DNA of 44,798 nt from Thalassospira mesophila (GTDB lineage: Bacteria; Pseudomonadota; Alphaproteobacteria; Rhodospirillales; Thalassospiraceae): the NCBI RefSeq assembly GCF_002115755.1, contig NZ_JFKA01000020.1:1-44798 (forward strand). The letters are read 5' to 3'. This document shows, one piece after another, positions 7,770 to 18,202 of this stretch (position 1 is its first letter; the number at the start of each line of letters is the position of its first letter). Under the pieces are notes generated by a model. It made no database searches and was not told the origin of the DNA. It saw only the letters and a program-made list of their open reading frames with translations. The position numbers and the translations under genes are program-made.

Positions 7770-8798
7770 ATGGATAACATTCTCTCTGTACGCGATCTCA
7801 GGGTTGATATTCCGCTGGCCGGCGGAACACTTCACGCCGTGCGCGGCCTCAACTTTGATCTCGCACGCGGCGAAACCCTGTGTATCGTCGGGGAATCTGG
7901 TAGTGGCAAGTCGCTGACATCGCTGGCGATTATGGGGCTTTTGCCCAAAATGGCCCAACGACATTCAAAAAAACTTGAATTCGCTGGTATCGATCTGTCT
8001 GTTGCAAAAAACAGACAGATGCGCAGCCTGCGGGGTGACCGGATTTCAATGATCTTTCAGGAACCGATGACCTCGCTTAACCCGGCCTACACGATTGGCG
8101 ACCAGTTGACCGAGGCCTTGTTGCTTCATCGCAAGGTCGGGCGCAAGGCGGCAACTGCCCGTGCCATTGAACTGCTGGAAAAAGTTGGCATTACGGCGGC
8201 GGCCAGTCGGTTGGGGCAATATCCCCATCAATTATCGGGCGGGCTGCGCCAGCGCGTGATGATCGCGATGGCCTTGATGGCGGAACCTGATTTGATCATT
8301 GCTGACGAGCCGACAACGGCCCTTGATGTGACGATCCAGGCCCAAATTTTGCGGTTGCTGGTTGATTTGCAGCGCGAAATGAACATGGCGATGATTTTGA
8401 TCACCCATGATCTTGGCGTGGTTGCACGTGTCGCCGACAAGGTGGCGATCATGTATGCAGGCGAGGTGGTTGAATCTGGCCGTTCAAAGGATGTTTTCAC
8501 CGCCCCGCAGCATCCCTATACCCGAGGTTTGTTACGCTGTATTCCCGTGCCGGGCAAAACCAAACCCGGCGAACATTTGGGATCAATCCCGGGCATTGTT
8601 CCCTCGTTGATTGGTAAAACACAGGGATGTGCCTTTCGCGGGCGGTGCGATGTTGCTGTTGATGCCTGCGCGCATGACATTCCCGAACGTGCCGGTGCCG
8701 AGGGCCACCTTTACCGGTGTGTGCATGATAACAGCCAAATGCCACCGAAGGCATCTGGTGGCTTCAACACCGCCAGCCAAAGCGAGGGCCGCCCATGA
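7770..8798 (+). CDS. Peptide ABC transporter ATP-binding protein, DppD type
   Basis: A 342-residue cytoplasmic ATPase from ATG 7770, with AAGGAAAGGAGAG just upstream. Walker A GESGSGKS is at residues 41-48; the Q-loop lies in FQEPMTSLNP, the signature is LSGGLRQRV, and Walker B is LIIADEPTTALD. The C-terminal extension with several cysteines (CAFRGRCDVAVDAC) is the oligopeptide/dipeptide transporter C-terminal domain, in some homologues a 4Fe-4S site. It overlaps the next ATPase gene by four bases (ATGA), which fits a DppD-DppF heterodimer. Confidence 0.92.
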   Translation: MDNILSVRDLRVDIPLAGGTLHAVRGLNFDLARGETLCIVGESGSGKSLTSLAIMGLLPKMAQRHSKKLEFAGIDLSVAKNRQMRSLRGDRISMIFQEPMTSLNPAYTIGDQLTEALLLHRKVGRKAATARAIELLEKVGITAAASRLGQYPHQLSGGLRQRVMIAMALMAEPDLIIADEPTTALDVTIQAQILRLLVDLQREMNMAMILITHDLGVVARVADKVAIMYAGEVVESGRSKDVFTAPQHPYTRGLLRCIPVPGKTKPGEHLGSIPGIVPSLIGKTQGCAFRGRCDVAVDACAHDIPERAGAEGHLYRCVHDNSQMPPKASGGFNTASQSEGRP

Positions 8799-9766
8799 CC
8801 TCCTCTTATGAAACACCTGTTCTTGAACTGAAAAATGTTTCAAAAACCTTCTCGATCAAGCAGGGCATGTTTGGCAAACGCAAGCCGCTTAAGGCGGTCG
8901 ATGAAGTTGACTTGCGCCTCAACAAGGGCGAGGTGCTTGGCCTTGTTGGGGAATCTGGCTGCGGCAAAAGTACGCTCGCGCGTATTCTTCTTGGTCTGGA
9001 AAAACCGACGGCGGGTCAGGTTCTGGTCGATGGCGAAGATATCGGGACGCAGGACCGATCTTATCTGGCACGGCGGATCCAGCCGATTTTTCAGGACCCC
9101 TATTCCTCGCTGAACCCGCGTAAAAGCATTGCCGATATCATTTCCCTGCCGCTCCGCGTTCACAAGATTGGCGATGCCCGCGAATGGGACAAGAAAACCA
9201 CCGATATCCTTGACTTCGTTGGTCTGCCCAAACGGGTTTTGCGCAGTTTTCCCAATCAGCTTTCGGGGGGGCAGCGTCAACGCGTGGCCATTGCACGTGC
9301 CCTGATCATGAAGCCGGAAATTGTTATTTGCGACGAACCAACCTCTGCACTTGATGTGTCGGTGCAATCGCAAATCCTTAACCTTCTGGTTGATCTGCGC
9401 AACGAACTTGGCCTGACTTATTTGTTCATCAGTCATAACCTTGCGGTGATTGAACATCTGGCAACCCGGGTTGCGGTGATGTATCTGGGCCGTGTGGTCG
9501 AGGAATCGGCTGCCGCACCTTTATTTGCCGAACCGCGCCATCCCTATAGTGCGGCCTTGCTGGAATCGGTGCTGACACCCGACCCGTTTTTGGGGGTTCC
9601 TGAAACCCATCTGGGCGCGGTTTATCCTAATCCAATTGACCCGCCCAGCGGCTGCCATTTTCACCCGCGCTGCGCAAAGGCGATGGACATTTGTTCGACA
9701 ACGGCACCCCCCTGTTTGCGCGAAGAACATCGCCGCGTCGAATGCCACCTTTATGCCGATGCCTAG
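8795..9766 (+). CDS. Peptide ABC transporter ATP-binding protein, DppF type
   Basis: A 323-residue ATPase. Walker A GESGCGKS is at residues 52-59, the Q-loop region reads [13 protein letters not shown], the signature is LSGGQRQRV and Walker B is [12 protein letters not shown]. The C-terminal [14 protein letters not shown] block is the oligopeptide-transporter domain. It pairs with the preceding DppD-type ATPase and energises the two permeases. The start overlaps the previous stop as ATGA, so the pair is coupled. Confidence 0.92.
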   Translation: MTSSYETPVLELKNVSKTFSIKQGMFGKRKPLKAVDEVDLRLNKGEVLGLVGESGCGKSTLARILLGLEKPTAGQVLVDGEDIGTQDRSYLARRIQPIFQDPYSSLNPRKSIADIISLPLRVHKIGDAREWDKKTTDILDFVGLPKRVLRSFPNQLSGGQRQRVAIARALIMKPEIVICDEPTSALDVSVQSQILNLLVDLRNELGLTYLFISHNLAVIEHLATRVAVMYLGRVVEESAAAPLFAEPRHPYSAALLESVLTPDPFLGVPETHLGAVYPNPIDPPSGCHFHPRCAKAMDICSTTAPPCLREEHRRVECHLYADA

Positions 9767-9817
9767 AACACGGCACTACCGTGTCCTCCTGATCCGGCGC
9801 AACGAGAAGCATAGATA

Positions 9818-11389
9818 ATGGACAGTTTTTCCAATTCCCAGATTATTCGAAAACCCGCGACCAAAAGTGCCAATGGCGGGATCGTTGCGGCCCAGCACAA
9901 ACGCGGTGCCGCTGCCGGTGCCGCGATCCTTGCCGAGGGCGGGGACGCGGTTGATGCGGCTGTTGCCACATCCTTTGCCATGGGGGTTCTTGAACCCTGG
10001 ATGAGCGGCCCGGCAGGTGGCGGCACCATGATGATTTACCGCGCCGATGAAGACCGCGCCTACACGGTCTATTTCGGGATGCGCGCGCCAGCAAACCTTA
10101 ACCCCGATGATTATCCGCTGTCAGGGCAGGGACGGGCGGGGGACTTGTTCCCGTGGCCGCATGTTGTTGATGACCGCAATCAGATCGGCGCGACCTCGAT
10201 CGCGGTGCCAGGCACTGTCGCCGGGATGGAGGCGGCACACGATAAATTTGGCAACCTTCCCTGGCGCGATCTGGTAACCCCGGCGGTGAAATTTGCCGAT
10301 GAAGGCTTGCATGTCGACTGGTATGCCGCCCTGATTATCGCCTCGAGCACACGCGATCTGGCAAAAAACCCGGCCGCAGCAGCCACCTATCTTGAAAACG
10401 GCCAATGGCCGACAATTGCGGGTTGGACGGCCCTTTCGGACAAGCGCATTGATATGTCGGCGATGGCGGGCACCTTGCGGCGGCTGGCGGAAAGCGGACC
10501 CCGCGCGTTTTACGAAGGCGACCTTGCCGATCAGATTGCTTCTGAGGTTCAGGATGCCGGTGGCTGCCTGACTGCGCAGGATTTGCGCGATTACCGTGCT
10601 GAAATTCAGGCACCGCTTGAAATTGACTATCGCGGGGGCAAGGTGTTTGCGCCTGCGCAGTTAACTGCGGGTGAAAACCTGGCCGAATGCCTTGATATTT
10701 TGGGCCAACAAACATTTTCGGGCGATAAGCCGGGTGCGCAGGCCTATATCGCCTATGTCGATGCTTTACGTAAAACCTATCATCGGCGCCTGCGTGAAAT
10801 GGGCGATATCAACGATGACCGTGCACCAACCTGCACCACGCATTTCAGTGTAGTGGACCGGCATGGAAACATGGTGGCGGTTACCCAAACCTTGCTGTCT
10901 ATCTTTGGCTCCAAGGTTGTGCTGCCGGGCAGCGGGCTTTTGATGAATAACGGCATCCTATGGTTTGACCCGGAAAAAAATAAACCCAACTCGCTGGCCC
11001 CGGCAAAACGGTGCCTGATGAATGTGTGCCCGGCACTGGGCGAGGTTAATGGCCGCCGTTTTGCCATTGGGGCATCGGGCGGGCGCAAGATTTTACCGGC
11101 GATATTGCAACTGACATCGTTCATGACCGATTTCGGCATGAGCCTGGAAGACGCGATCCATCAGCAACGTGTTGACAGCAGTGGCGGCGATACCGTCATT
11201 GCCGATCAAAGCCTGCCAGACGAAATCCTTGCCGGATTGCAACAGAAGTACCCGACCATAACAACGCGACGCACAATGTTCCCCTATGCCTTTGCCTGCC
11301 CTGCCGGGGTGGAGCGGGCCGGGAACGTTAATTACGGCGCGACCGAAATCATGTCGCCGTGGGGCGATGCGGTGGCGGAAAAAGCATAA
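9818..11389 (+). CDS. Gamma-glutamyltransferase family protein without signal peptide
   Basis: A 523-residue N-terminal-nucleophile hydrolase from ATG 9818. The family cleaves or transfers gamma-glutamyl groups of glutathione and related peptides and matures by self-cleavage before a threonine. Here [19 protein letters not shown] begins at residue 340, so Thr340 is the expected nucleophile and first residue of the small subunit; a cysteine (C339) precedes it. The N-terminal [29 protein letters not shown] stretch is family-typical. Unlike the usual periplasmic enzymes there is no hydrophobic leader, so the protein should be cytoplasmic and act on peptides brought in by the adjacent transporter. 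Cephalosporin-acylase-like activity is the alternative within this family. Confidence 0.85.
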   Translation: MDSFSNSQIIRKPATKSANGGIVAAQHKRGAAAGAAILAEGGDAVDAAVATSFAMGVLEPWMSGPAGGGTMMIYRADEDRAYTVYFGMRAPANLNPDDYPLSGQGRAGDLFPWPHVVDDRNQIGATSIAVPGTVAGMEAAHDKFGNLPWRDLVTPAVKFADEGLHVDWYAALIIASSTRDLAKNPAAAATYLENGQWPTIAGWTALSDKRIDMSAMAGTLRRLAESGPRAFYEGDLADQIASEVQDAGGCLTAQDLRDYRAEIQAPLEIDYRGGKVFAPAQLTAGENLAECLDILGQQTFSGDKPGAQAYIAYVDALRKTYHRRLREMGDINDDRAPTCTTHFSVVDRHGNMVAVTQTLLSIFGSKVVLPGSGLLMNNGILWFDPEKNKPNSLAPAKRCLMNVCPALGEVNGRRFAIGASGGRKILPAILQLTSFMTDFGMSLEDAIHQQRVDSSGGDTVIADQSLPDEILAGLQQKYPTITTRRTMFPYAFACPAGVERAGNVNYGATEIMSPWGDAVAEKA

Positions 11390-11412
11390 AGTTAAAAAAG
11401 GAAATAGTGACC

Positions 11413-12807
11413 ATGACCACCCGCGAACAGGTAATCGACCGTATCTCTCGTTATTTTGATGATGGCGACTTCCTTCGGGAACTGACCGCCCTTGTCGAAA
11501 TTCCCAGTGAAAGCCAGAACCCGGCGCGTGCGAACGAATTGCAGCGCTATCTTGATGAACAGATGATCCCGATGCTCCGCGCGATGGAATTTGCCACCCG
11601 TGTCATCGAAAACCCTAAAACCGGTTTTGGCCCGTTTTTGTTGGCTGAGCGCCACGAAGGCGATGATTTACCAACTATTCTGACCTATGGTCATGGCGAT
11701 GTGATTTTGGGACAGGAAGGTGAATGGCGTGAAGGCCTGGCGCCCTTTAAAATCACGGTGGAAGACGACCGTATTTATGGCCGTGGAACCGCCGATAACA
11801 AGGGGCAACATTGCATCAACCTTGCGGCCTTGCGCGCCGTTATTCAGGAACGGGGCAAGCTGGGTTTTAACTGCAAAGTGATCATTGAAAGCGGTGAAGA
11901 AACCGGGTCACCAGGGCTGGCCGAACTGTTTGAACAAAACAAGGCACTGTTTGCTGCCGATGTTTTAATTGCATCGGACGGCCCTCGCCTGAGTGCCGAT
12001 CGTCCGACCATGTTTATGGGGTCGCGCGGGGCGATTAATTTTGCCCTGTCGCTGAAATATCGCGACGGTGGCCATCATTCGGGCAATTGGGGTGGTTTGT
12101 TAAAAGATCCCGGCATGGTTTTATCGCACGCGCTGGCGACAATTACTGACGTGCGCGGGCAAATTCAAATCCCCGAATGGCGCCCCGACAGCCTGAGCGC
12201 CCCGGTGCGCAAGGCACTGGAAGATTGCGCCATTACCGAAAATGCCACCGGCCCAAAAATTGACCCCGACTGGGGTGAAGAAAGCCTCAGCCTTGCTGAA
12301 AAGGTTTTTGGCTGGAACAGCTTTGCCATTCTGGCGATGAAAAGCGGTAATCCTGAAAAGCCGGTTAATGCCATTGCCCCGTGGTCGATTGCGCATTGCC
12401 AGTTGCGCTATGTTGTTGGCACAGACCCCGATGATATTCTTCCCGCCCTGCGCCGTCATCTTGACAGCCGCGGCTTTACCGATATCGAAATCATTCCAGC
12501 CGAGAAGGGGTTCTTTAAGGCCACCCGTCTTGACCCGGATCATCCGTGGGTATCCTGGACACGGGAATCGATCGTGCGCACGACGGGCAAATCACCGGCC
12601 ATTCTCCCCAATCTTGGCGGATCGCTGCCTAATGAAACATTTGCCTATATCCTTGGCATGCCAACGGTGTGGATACCGCATTCCTATGCAGCCTGTTCGC
12701 AGCACGCCCCCAATGAACATATTCTAAAGGGGTTAAGCCGGGAGGCCTTGCAAATTATGGCGGGCGTATTCTGGGACATTGGCGAAAGTGCGAGCGTGCC
12801 AAAATAG
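11413..12807 (+). CDS. M20 family metallopeptidase (dipeptidase/carboxypeptidase)
   Basis: A 464-residue zinc peptidase. ATG 11413 with AAGGAAA upstream is preferred over an in-frame start overlapping the previous gene. Visible metal-site elements are YGHGDV (His94), [10 protein letters not shown] (Asp128) and [10 protein letters not shown] (Glu162 as general base, Glu163 as ligand), with a late HAPNEH near the C-terminus. The region around 220-330 is the dimerisation lid domain. The family removes C-terminal amino acids or splits dipeptides. It follows the gamma-glutamyltransferase gene by 23 bases, so it probably finishes hydrolysis of the imported peptides, for example the Cys-Gly left after gamma-glutamyl removal; that substrate is inference. 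Confidence 0.88.
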   Translation: MTTREQVIDRISRYFDDGDFLRELTALVEIPSESQNPARANELQRYLDEQMIPMLRAMEFATRVIENPKTGFGPFLLAERHEGDDLPTILTYGHGDVILGQEGEWREGLAPFKITVEDDRIYGRGTADNKGQHCINLAALRAVIQERGKLGFNCKVIIESGEETGSPGLAELFEQNKALFAADVLIASDGPRLSADRPTMFMGSRGAINFALSLKYRDGGHHSGNWGGLLKDPGMVLSHALATITDVRGQIQIPEWRPDSLSAPVRKALEDCAITENATGPKIDPDWGEESLSLAEKVFGWNSFAILAMKSGNPEKPVNAIAPWSIAHCQLRYVVGTDPDDILPALRRHLDSRGFTDIEIIPAEKGFFKATRLDPDHPWVSWTRESIVRTTGKSPAILPNLGGSLPNETFAYILGMPTVWIPHSYAACSQHAPNEHILKGLSREALQIMAGVFWDIGESASVPK

Positions 12808-12893
12808 GCGCTATTGGCACCAAAACTGCACCGTTTTAAGGGGCATTTTTCGCGCAGCCCGGATGGTGCAAATTAACCGTCACGAAAAGAAAC

Positions 12894-12926
12894 TCCGGAA
12901 GGGATGCCACGATGCACCCTTCCGGA
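12894..12926 (-). terminator. Rho-independent terminator of the urt-fmd operon
   Basis: TCCGGAAGGG at 12894-12903 and CCCTTCCGGA at 12917-12926 form a perfect 10-bp stem with a 13-base loop. Read on the minus strand, the stem is followed by GTTTCTTTTCG, a T-rich tail. It sits 24 bases past the fmdB stop and also lies downstream of the converging M20 peptidase gene, for which it could act as a weaker terminator. Confidence 0.7.
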
Positions 12927-12949
12927 CTTTGCGATAGTTGCTGCAAACG

Positions 12950-13285
12950 TTAGTGGCTGATCATCCAGGGGCGGGCAGAAGGGAAAACCTTGCTGCCATC
13001 AGGTCGATAGATGGCCCTGGATTTTTTATTGCCGCCGCTACAACATGAACATCCCGGGCCGTGACCATGCTTTTGGGTGCTTTTGGGTTCATGGGATGCA
13101 CGTTCATTGGTGGAGGATGCAAACCGTTTTCCGGCATCCATCATGGCATAGTTGGGCACAGTCAGGATGGCGCGTGCCGCCATTTGCCCGCAATCGGGGC
13201 AGGTGCACGGTGCAGCAGATTGCGCCATCGGCCGTACTTCTGTAAACGGCCCACAGGATGTGCATTCATAATCGTAATAAGGCAT
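12950..13285 (-). CDS. fmdB: FmdB family zinc-ribbon protein
   Basis: A 111-residue protein starting MPYYDYECTSC at ATG 13285; an upstream in-frame start at 13327 would add 14 residues and is less likely because AAGGAA lies ahead of 13285. Cys8-x2-Cys11 and Cys29-x2-Cys32 form the N-terminal zinc ribbon of the FmdB family. The C-terminal part is His/Gly/Cys-rich (GHGPGCSCCSGG). FmdB was described as a regulatory protein of the amide-utilisation genes in Methylophilus; small homologues are common and often of unknown role. It is the last gene of the amide operon, 47 bases after formamidase. Confidence 0.85.
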   Translation of the reverse strand: MPYYDYECTSCGPFTEVRPMAQSAAPCTCPDCGQMAARAILTVPNYAMMDAGKRFASSTNERASHEPKSTQKHGHGPGCSCCSGGNKKSRAIYRPDGSKVFPSARPWMISH

Positions 13286-13332
13286 GGCATATTTCCTTGA
13301 ACAAGGTTCAATAATGGATGTGGCCAATGGCC

Positions 13333-14565
13333 TTACAGGTCAGGGGCCAGTGGCACATCGATTTTGCCATCAAGGTATTTGGTCGGCCCGTCTGCGCCGG
13401 GCATGATGTCGAATTCGAAAATGTCGGTTGGCAGCCACAGCGTTGCACAGGCATTGGGAATATCGACCACACCTGAAATATGTCCTTGCACCGGGGCGGT
13501 ACCGAGAATGGCGTAAGCCTGTGCGCCGGTATATCCGAATTTTTTGAGATATTCGATCGCATTCAGGCAGGCCTGACGATAGGCAATATGCACATCAAGA
13601 TAATGCTGCGTGCCTTGTTCATCGACGGAAATGCCCTCGAAAATCAAATAGTCGTCATATTTTGGAACAATCGGCGAGGGTTTGAAAATCGGGTTTTTAA
13701 CCCCGTATTTTTGCATCCCGTCTTTAAGCAATGACACCTTGATATGTAGCCAGCCTGCCATTTCAATGGCACCGCAAAAGGTGATTTCGCCATCGCCCTG
13801 GCTAAAGTGAAGATCACCCATCGAAAGACCCGCGCCATCGATATAAACGGGGAAATAAACTTTCGCCCCGCGCGACAGGTCCTTGATGTCGCAGTTACCC
13901 CCATGTTCGCGCGGCGGTACGGTACGGGCACCGTTCGCCGCGGCCTTGTCGCGGGCATCGCCTTTCAGGCTGCCCATATGGGCGGATGGCCCGCCATCGG
14001 GCAGGGCTGCCAGTTCCGGGATGCGATCCGGGTCCGTACTGACCAGTGCCTTTTCGCGTGTGTTCCACATATCAAGCATCTTGTGGTCGGGCAGGCACCC
14101 GATCAGACCCGGATGGATCAATCCGGCATATTTAACGCCGGGAACATGGCGCGAACTGGTGAACATGCCGTGAAAATCCCAGATCGATTTCTGGGCTTCG
14201 GGGAAATGTTCAGTCAGGAAGCCGCCGCCATTTTGCTTGGAGAAAAAGCCGTTAAAACCCCACAGGCTGTTATCGAACGTGCCGATATCGAGAATTTCGA
14301 CTTCAAGCAAATCGCCGGGCTGTGCACCTTTGACCCCGATGGGACCTGAGAGGAAGTGAACCTGTTTGAGGTCTACATCGCGGACATCGGCGGCGTCGTT
14401 GTCATTCTTGATCTGCCCGCCGGTCCAGTCATAGGTTTCGACGCGAAAATCGTCGCCTGGTTCAACCCAGCACGCCATCGGAATGTCGGGGTGCCAGCGG
14501 TTATGGATCTTTTCATTGGTGTAAGGGGATTCTGAAAGATCTACCTTGATAAGCGTATCAACCAT
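13333..14565 (-). CDS. fmdA: Formamidase
   Basis: A 410-residue cytoplasmic amidohydrolase of the FmdA/AmdA acetamidase-formamidase family, which releases ammonia and a carboxylate from short amides. The N-terminus (IKVDLSESPYTNEKIHNRWHPDIP), GDDFRVETYDWTGGQIKND and the FLSGPIGVKGAQPGDLLEVEI block are characteristic of formamidases, and the length matches the family. It lies immediately after the ABC transporter genes urtABCDE and before fmdB, the same grouping as the amide-uptake and formamidase cluster of Methylophilus. The product supplies nitrogen from imported formamide, and perhaps from related amides. Confidence 0.93.
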   Translation of the reverse strand: MVDTLIKVDLSESPYTNEKIHNRWHPDIPMACWVEPGDDFRVETYDWTGGQIKNDNDAADVRDVDLKQVHFLSGPIGVKGAQPGDLLEVEILDIGTFDNSLWGFNGFFSKQNGGGFLTEHFPEAQKSIWDFHGMFTSSRHVPGVKYAGLIHPGLIGCLPDHKMLDMWNTREKALVSTDPDRIPELAALPDGGPSAHMGSLKGDARDKAAANGARTVPPREHGGNCDIKDLSRGAKVYFPVYIDGAGLSMGDLHFSQGDGEITFCGAIEMAGWLHIKVSLLKDGMQKYGVKNPIFKPSPIVPKYDDYLIFEGISVDEQGTQHYLDVHIAYRQACLNAIEYLKKFGYTGAQAYAILGTAPVQGHISGVVDIPNACATLWLPTDIFEFDIMPGADGPTKYLDGKIDVPLAPDL

Positions 14566-14609
14566 AATAAAACTCCCTGATATGGAATGTGGTTTTGTAG
14601 CTGTCCCGG

Positions 14610-15308
14610 TTAAACCGACAGGAATGCCGAGACTTTCTTTTCATCGATACCCGCACGCGGGCTATCGTGAACAAATTCGCCCTTTTCGATCACCAGCACA
14701 CGATCAGCCATGTCGAGCGTGAAGCTCAGAACCTGTTCCGAGACAACAATCGACAGGCCCATTTCGTCGCGGATGCGGCAAAGGGTTCGGGCGATTTCCT
14801 TGATGATGGAGGGCTGAATGCCTTCGGTGGGTTCATCAAGAAGCAGGACTTTGGGGTTGGAGGCCAGCGCCCGGGCAATGGCAAGCTGTTGTTGTTGCCC
14901 GCCCGACAGGTTGCCGCCACGCCGGTCTTTCATTTCCAAAAGAACCGGAAACAGTTCATAGATGAGGGGCGGGACAGTTGTTTGTCCGGTTACTGTTAAG
15001 CCGGTTTCGATGTTTTCACGCACACTTAAAGCCGGAAAAATCATACGGCCCTGCGGGACATAAGCCAGCCCTTTGGCCACGCGCTGATAACTTTCGAGGT
15101 TTTCCAGGCTTTCAGGCGGTGTCTCGCCGATTTTGATCGAGCCGCTGCGCGATGGAATGATACCGATCAGCGATTTCATCAGCGTGGTTTTACCCATGCC
15201 GTTGCGGCCCATGATGGCAACAATTTCGCCCGGTTTGACATCAAGGCACAAATTATTGATGACCTTGCTCTGACCATAGGCGACGTGAAGTTTATCTATC
15301 GATAACAT
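14610..15308 (-). CDS. urtE: Urea/short-amide ABC transporter ATP-binding protein UrtE
   Basis: A 232-residue ATPase of the branched-chain amino acid (LivF-like) class. Walker A GRNGMGKT is at residues 34-41, the signature is LSGGQQQQLAIARAL and Walker B is VLLLDEPTEGIQPS. The GRNGMGKTTLMKSLIG start and EGIQPSII run are typical of UrtE. It is the last transporter gene, 11 bases after urtD, and precedes formamidase. With UrtD it drives the UrtBC channel. Confidence 0.9.
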   Translation of the reverse strand: MLSIDKLHVAYGQSKVINNLCLDVKPGEIVAIMGRNGMGKTTLMKSLIGIIPSRSGSIKIGETPPESLENLESYQRVAKGLAYVPQGRMIFPALSVRENIETGLTVTGQTTVPPLIYELFPVLLEMKDRRGGNLSGGQQQQLAIARALASNPKVLLLDEPTEGIQPSIIKEIARTLCRIRDEMGLSIVVSEQVLSFTLDMADRVLVIEKGEFVHDSPRAGIDEKKVSAFLSV

Positions 15309-15319
15309 AACAGTCCCTC

Positions 15320-16072
15320 CTAATGACCGAGATAGACTTCGATGACTTTCGGGTCGCTCTGGACCCGCTCCATCGAACCTTCGGAAAGAACCTTGCCCTG
15401 ATGCAGAACCGTCACCCGGTGGGCGATGTCCTCGACGAATTTCATGTCGTGTTCGATGACGATGACGGAATGTTTTTTAATGATGGTGTTTAAAAGCTCG
15501 GCGGTTTTCAGGCGTTCGGAAACGCTCATTCCGGCAACAGGTTCATCAAGCATCAAAAGTTCCGGGCTTTGAATTAACAGCATGCCGATTTCAAGCCATT
15601 GCTTTTGGCCGTGGCTGAGAATTGCGGCATCGGTTTCAAGATGATCTTTAAGGAAAATCATCTCGGCAATTTCCTCGACCCGGTTAATCACCTCGGCATC
15701 GCGGCGAAAGGTCAGCGCGCCCAGCACGCTACGCCCGCGCGGAAAGGACAGCTCCAGGTTTTCAAATACCGTCAAATCTTCATAAATTGACGGGTTTTGA
15801 AATTTACGCCCGACACCGGCATGAACAATTTCATGCTCGCGCAGTTTGGTCAGTTCTTTTCCGCGAAACCGGATCGATCCTTCGGTGGCCCGTGTGCGAC
15901 CACAAATCAAATCCAGTACCGTGGTTTTGCCCGCCCCGTTCGGGCCAATAATGACGCGGATCTCGTTTTCCTCGACATAAAGGGACAGGTCGTTAACCGC
16001 CTTGAAACCGTCAAACGAAACGCTTAGTCCCTCGATGCTCAAAAGGAATTCTTTGGGTTGTTCAACATCCAT
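15320..16072 (-). CDS. urtD: Urea/short-amide ABC transporter ATP-binding protein UrtD
   Basis: A 250-residue LivG-like ATPase with Walker A GPNGAGKT at residues 43-50 and Walker B LLMLDEPVAGMS. The signature region reads LSHGQKQWLEIGMLL, the form found in UrtD rather than the LSGGQ of most ABC proteins. Gene order and spacing (12 bases after urtC, 11 before urtE) place it in the urt operon. Confidence 0.9.
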   Translation of the reverse strand: MDVEQPKEFLLSIEGLSVSFDGFKAVNDLSLYVEENEIRVIIGPNGAGKTTVLDLICGRTRATEGSIRFRGKELTKLREHEIVHAGVGRKFQNPSIYEDLTVFENLELSFPRGRSVLGALTFRRDAEVINRVEEIAEMIFLKDHLETDAAILSHGQKQWLEIGMLLIQSPELLMLDEPVAGMSVSERLKTAELLNTIIKKHSVIVIEHDMKFVEDIAHRVTVLHQGKVLSEGSMERVQSDPKVIEVYLGH

Positions 16073-16084
16073 GATGATCTTCCT

Positions 16085-17212
16085 TTATTCCGCAGCCGGG
16101 CGGGGTTTGCGAACCTTGCCAATCCGCAGCAGCGACGTGCCCCGCACGATCAACGGTTCGATATGCTGGCGGTATAATCCGGCGACACCTTCGGGGAACA
16201 CCATCACAACGGCGATAAACAGGCCGCCCATGGCAAACAGCCACAGTTCGGGAAAGGTTTCTGACAGCGAGGTTTTTGCCGCATTAACCAGCAAAGCCCC
16301 GTAAATCGCCCCAAAAATCGACAGGCGACCGCCAACCGCGCAGAAAATCACCATTTCGATTGACGGCACGATGCCAACAAAGGACGGCGACATGAAGCCG
16401 ACCTGAAGGGTAAACATCGCCCCGCCAATGGCCGAAAGGGCGGCGGCCAGGCAAAAGATGAAAATCTTGAAATTGGCAACGTCATAGCCCGAAAACCGCA
16501 CCCGGTCTTCCTTGTCGCGCATGGCGATTAACAAACGCCCGAACTTTGAAATTCGGATAAATTGCGCCACAATCAGGGACACCAGCAACAAGGCGACGCA
16601 GATAAAATAGAAAACGTATCTGGCATTGTCGCTGCGGATATCCCAGCCCAGAAGGGTCCGTAAATCGGTGATGCCATTAACCCCGCCGGTGTAACCCTGC
16701 TGCCCAATGATCAGAATGGTCAGGATGGCAGCGATGGCCTGCGTGATGATGGCAAAATAAACCCCGCCAACCCGGCGCTTGAACATAGCGACACTGATGA
16801 TAAAGGCCAAAGCAACCGGAACGGCAATGGTGGCAAACAGGGTAAAGGTAAAGGAATGGAACGGCTCCCACCAGAAAGGCAGCGACGTTATCTGGTTCCA
16901 GTCCATGAAATCGGGAATACCCGGCGTGGACTGGATGGCAGTTGCCTCGGGGGTTGAGGCTTCAAGTTTTAAAAACATCGCCATGCAATACCCGCCCAGG
17001 CCAAAGAAAATTCCCTGACCCAGGCTAAGGATGCCGCCATATCCCCAGCACAGTACCAGACCCAGGGCGACAAAGCTGTAGGTCAGATATTTGCCAATCA
17101 GATTGAGGCGGAAATTATCGAATAGTGACGGGAAAACGATGACAAGGACGAAGGCCAGAATGGCAAAATAAATCCATTCACGCTTGCGAAACAGGAACAG
17201 TGCAGGAGACAT
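16085..17212 (-). CDS. urtC: Urea/short-amide ABC transporter permease UrtC
   Basis: A 375-residue inner-membrane protein with about nine hydrophobic segments, LivM-like. The stretches LCWGYGGILSLGQGIFFGLGGYCMAMFL and GGVNGITDLRTLLGWD are characteristic of UrtC, and a long loop between them is typical of this subunit. The C-terminal 40 residues are cytoplasmic and basic. It begins 13 bases after urtB ends. Confidence 0.9.
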   Translation of the reverse strand: MSPALFLFRKREWIYFAILAFVLVIVFPSLFDNFRLNLIGKYLTYSFVALGLVLCWGYGGILSLGQGIFFGLGGYCMAMFLKLEASTPEATAIQSTPGIPDFMDWNQITSLPFWWEPFHSFTFTLFATIAVPVALAFIISVAMFKRRVGGVYFAIITQAIAAILTILIIGQQGYTGGVNGITDLRTLLGWDIRSDNARYVFYFICVALLLVSLIVAQFIRISKFGRLLIAMRDKEDRVRFSGYDVANFKIFIFCLAAALSAIGGAMFTLQVGFMSPSFVGIVPSIEMVIFCAVGGRLSIFGAIYGALLVNAAKTSLSETFPELWLFAMGGLFIAVVMVFPEGVAGLYRQHIEPLIVRGTSLLRIGKVRKPRPAAE

Positions 17213-17225
17213 GGTTTCATCCTCC

Positions 17226-18152
17226 TCAACGACGGATCTTAAGGGTGAACAGGCCCTGTGGACGCAGCATCAAAATCCCGACAACGGTGAGCAAGGTCAG
17301 AACCTTGGCCATTGATCCGCTCAGGAAAAATTCGATGGTTGATTGTGCCTGCGAGATCGAGAAGGCCGATGCAATGGTGCCGATCAGGCTGCCAGCCCCG
17401 CCGAAAACAACGATCAGGAAGGTATCAACGATATAAAGCTGCCCGGCGGTTGGCCCGGTGGAGCCAATCATGGTAAAGGCCGACCCGGCAATGCCGGCAA
17501 TGCCGCAACCAAGGCCAAAGGTCATGCGGTCAACCATTTTGGTGTTGATGCCAACAGCCCCGGCCATGGTGCGGTTTTGTACAACCGCCCGCATGCGTTT
17601 GCCCCAGTTCGACCGGAACATGCCGAAATAGACACCCAGCGTGATCAGGGCTGTTAGCCCCATCACAAACAGGCCATTGATCGGAATTTCGATGATGTCG
17701 GTCAGGGCGATGGACCCCATCAGCCAGTCGGGCAGGGTAACGCCAACTTCACGCGCCCCGAAAATCGACCGATAGGCCTGCTGCAAGATCAGCGATAATC
17801 CCCAGGTTGCCAGAAGGGTATCGAGCGGGCGGCGATACAAAAACCGGATCAATCCCCATTCAACCAGCATTCCCAACAGGAACGACGCGGCAAAGGCCAG
17901 GATCATTGCGAAGAAAAAATAGATCGAAAACAGCGACGGCAAATATACGCTGAAGAATTGCGAACAGAGATAGGTCATGTAGGCGCCAAGGATCATAAAT
18001 TCGCCGTGGGCCATATTGATGACGCCCATTTGGCCGAAAATGATCGCCAGCCCCAGCGCCATCAAAACGAAGACCGAGAAAAGTGTCAGCCCGGCAAAAC
18101 CCTGCATGGCCAGAATGGATGTAAATTCGGTGTATGTGTAGTCGCCGATCAT
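17226..18152 (-). CDS. urtB: Urea/short-amide ABC transporter permease UrtB
   Basis: A 308-residue LivH-like inner-membrane permease. The MGVINMAHGEFMILGAYMTY block is a hallmark of UrtB/LivH proteins, and the C-terminal GSLIGTIASAFSISQAQSTIEF run is also typical. Pairs with UrtC to form the channel. It follows urtA after a 98-base gap that contains a strong hairpin. Confidence 0.9.
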   Translation of the reverse strand: MIGDYTYTEFTSILAMQGFAGLTLFSVFVLMALGLAIIFGQMGVINMAHGEFMILGAYMTYLCSQFFSVYLPSLFSIYFFFAMILAFAASFLLGMLVEWGLIRFLYRRPLDTLLATWGLSLILQQAYRSIFGAREVGVTLPDWLMGSIALTDIIEIPINGLFVMGLTALITLGVYFGMFRSNWGKRMRAVVQNRTMAGAVGINTKMVDRMTFGLGCGIAGIAGSAFTMIGSTGPTAGQLYIVDTFLIVVFGGAGSLIGTIASAFSISQAQSTIEFFLSGSMAKVLTLLTVVGILMLRPQGLFTLKIRR

Positions 18153-18202
18153 TGTCGCCTCACCACGATTGCCTGTTGGGATGAAAAATCATCCGAAAGG
18201 GG

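Noticed and set aside
13000..13300. Plus-strand frames opposite fmdB
   Set aside because: They are antisense to a convincing zinc-ribbon gene and have no family character.
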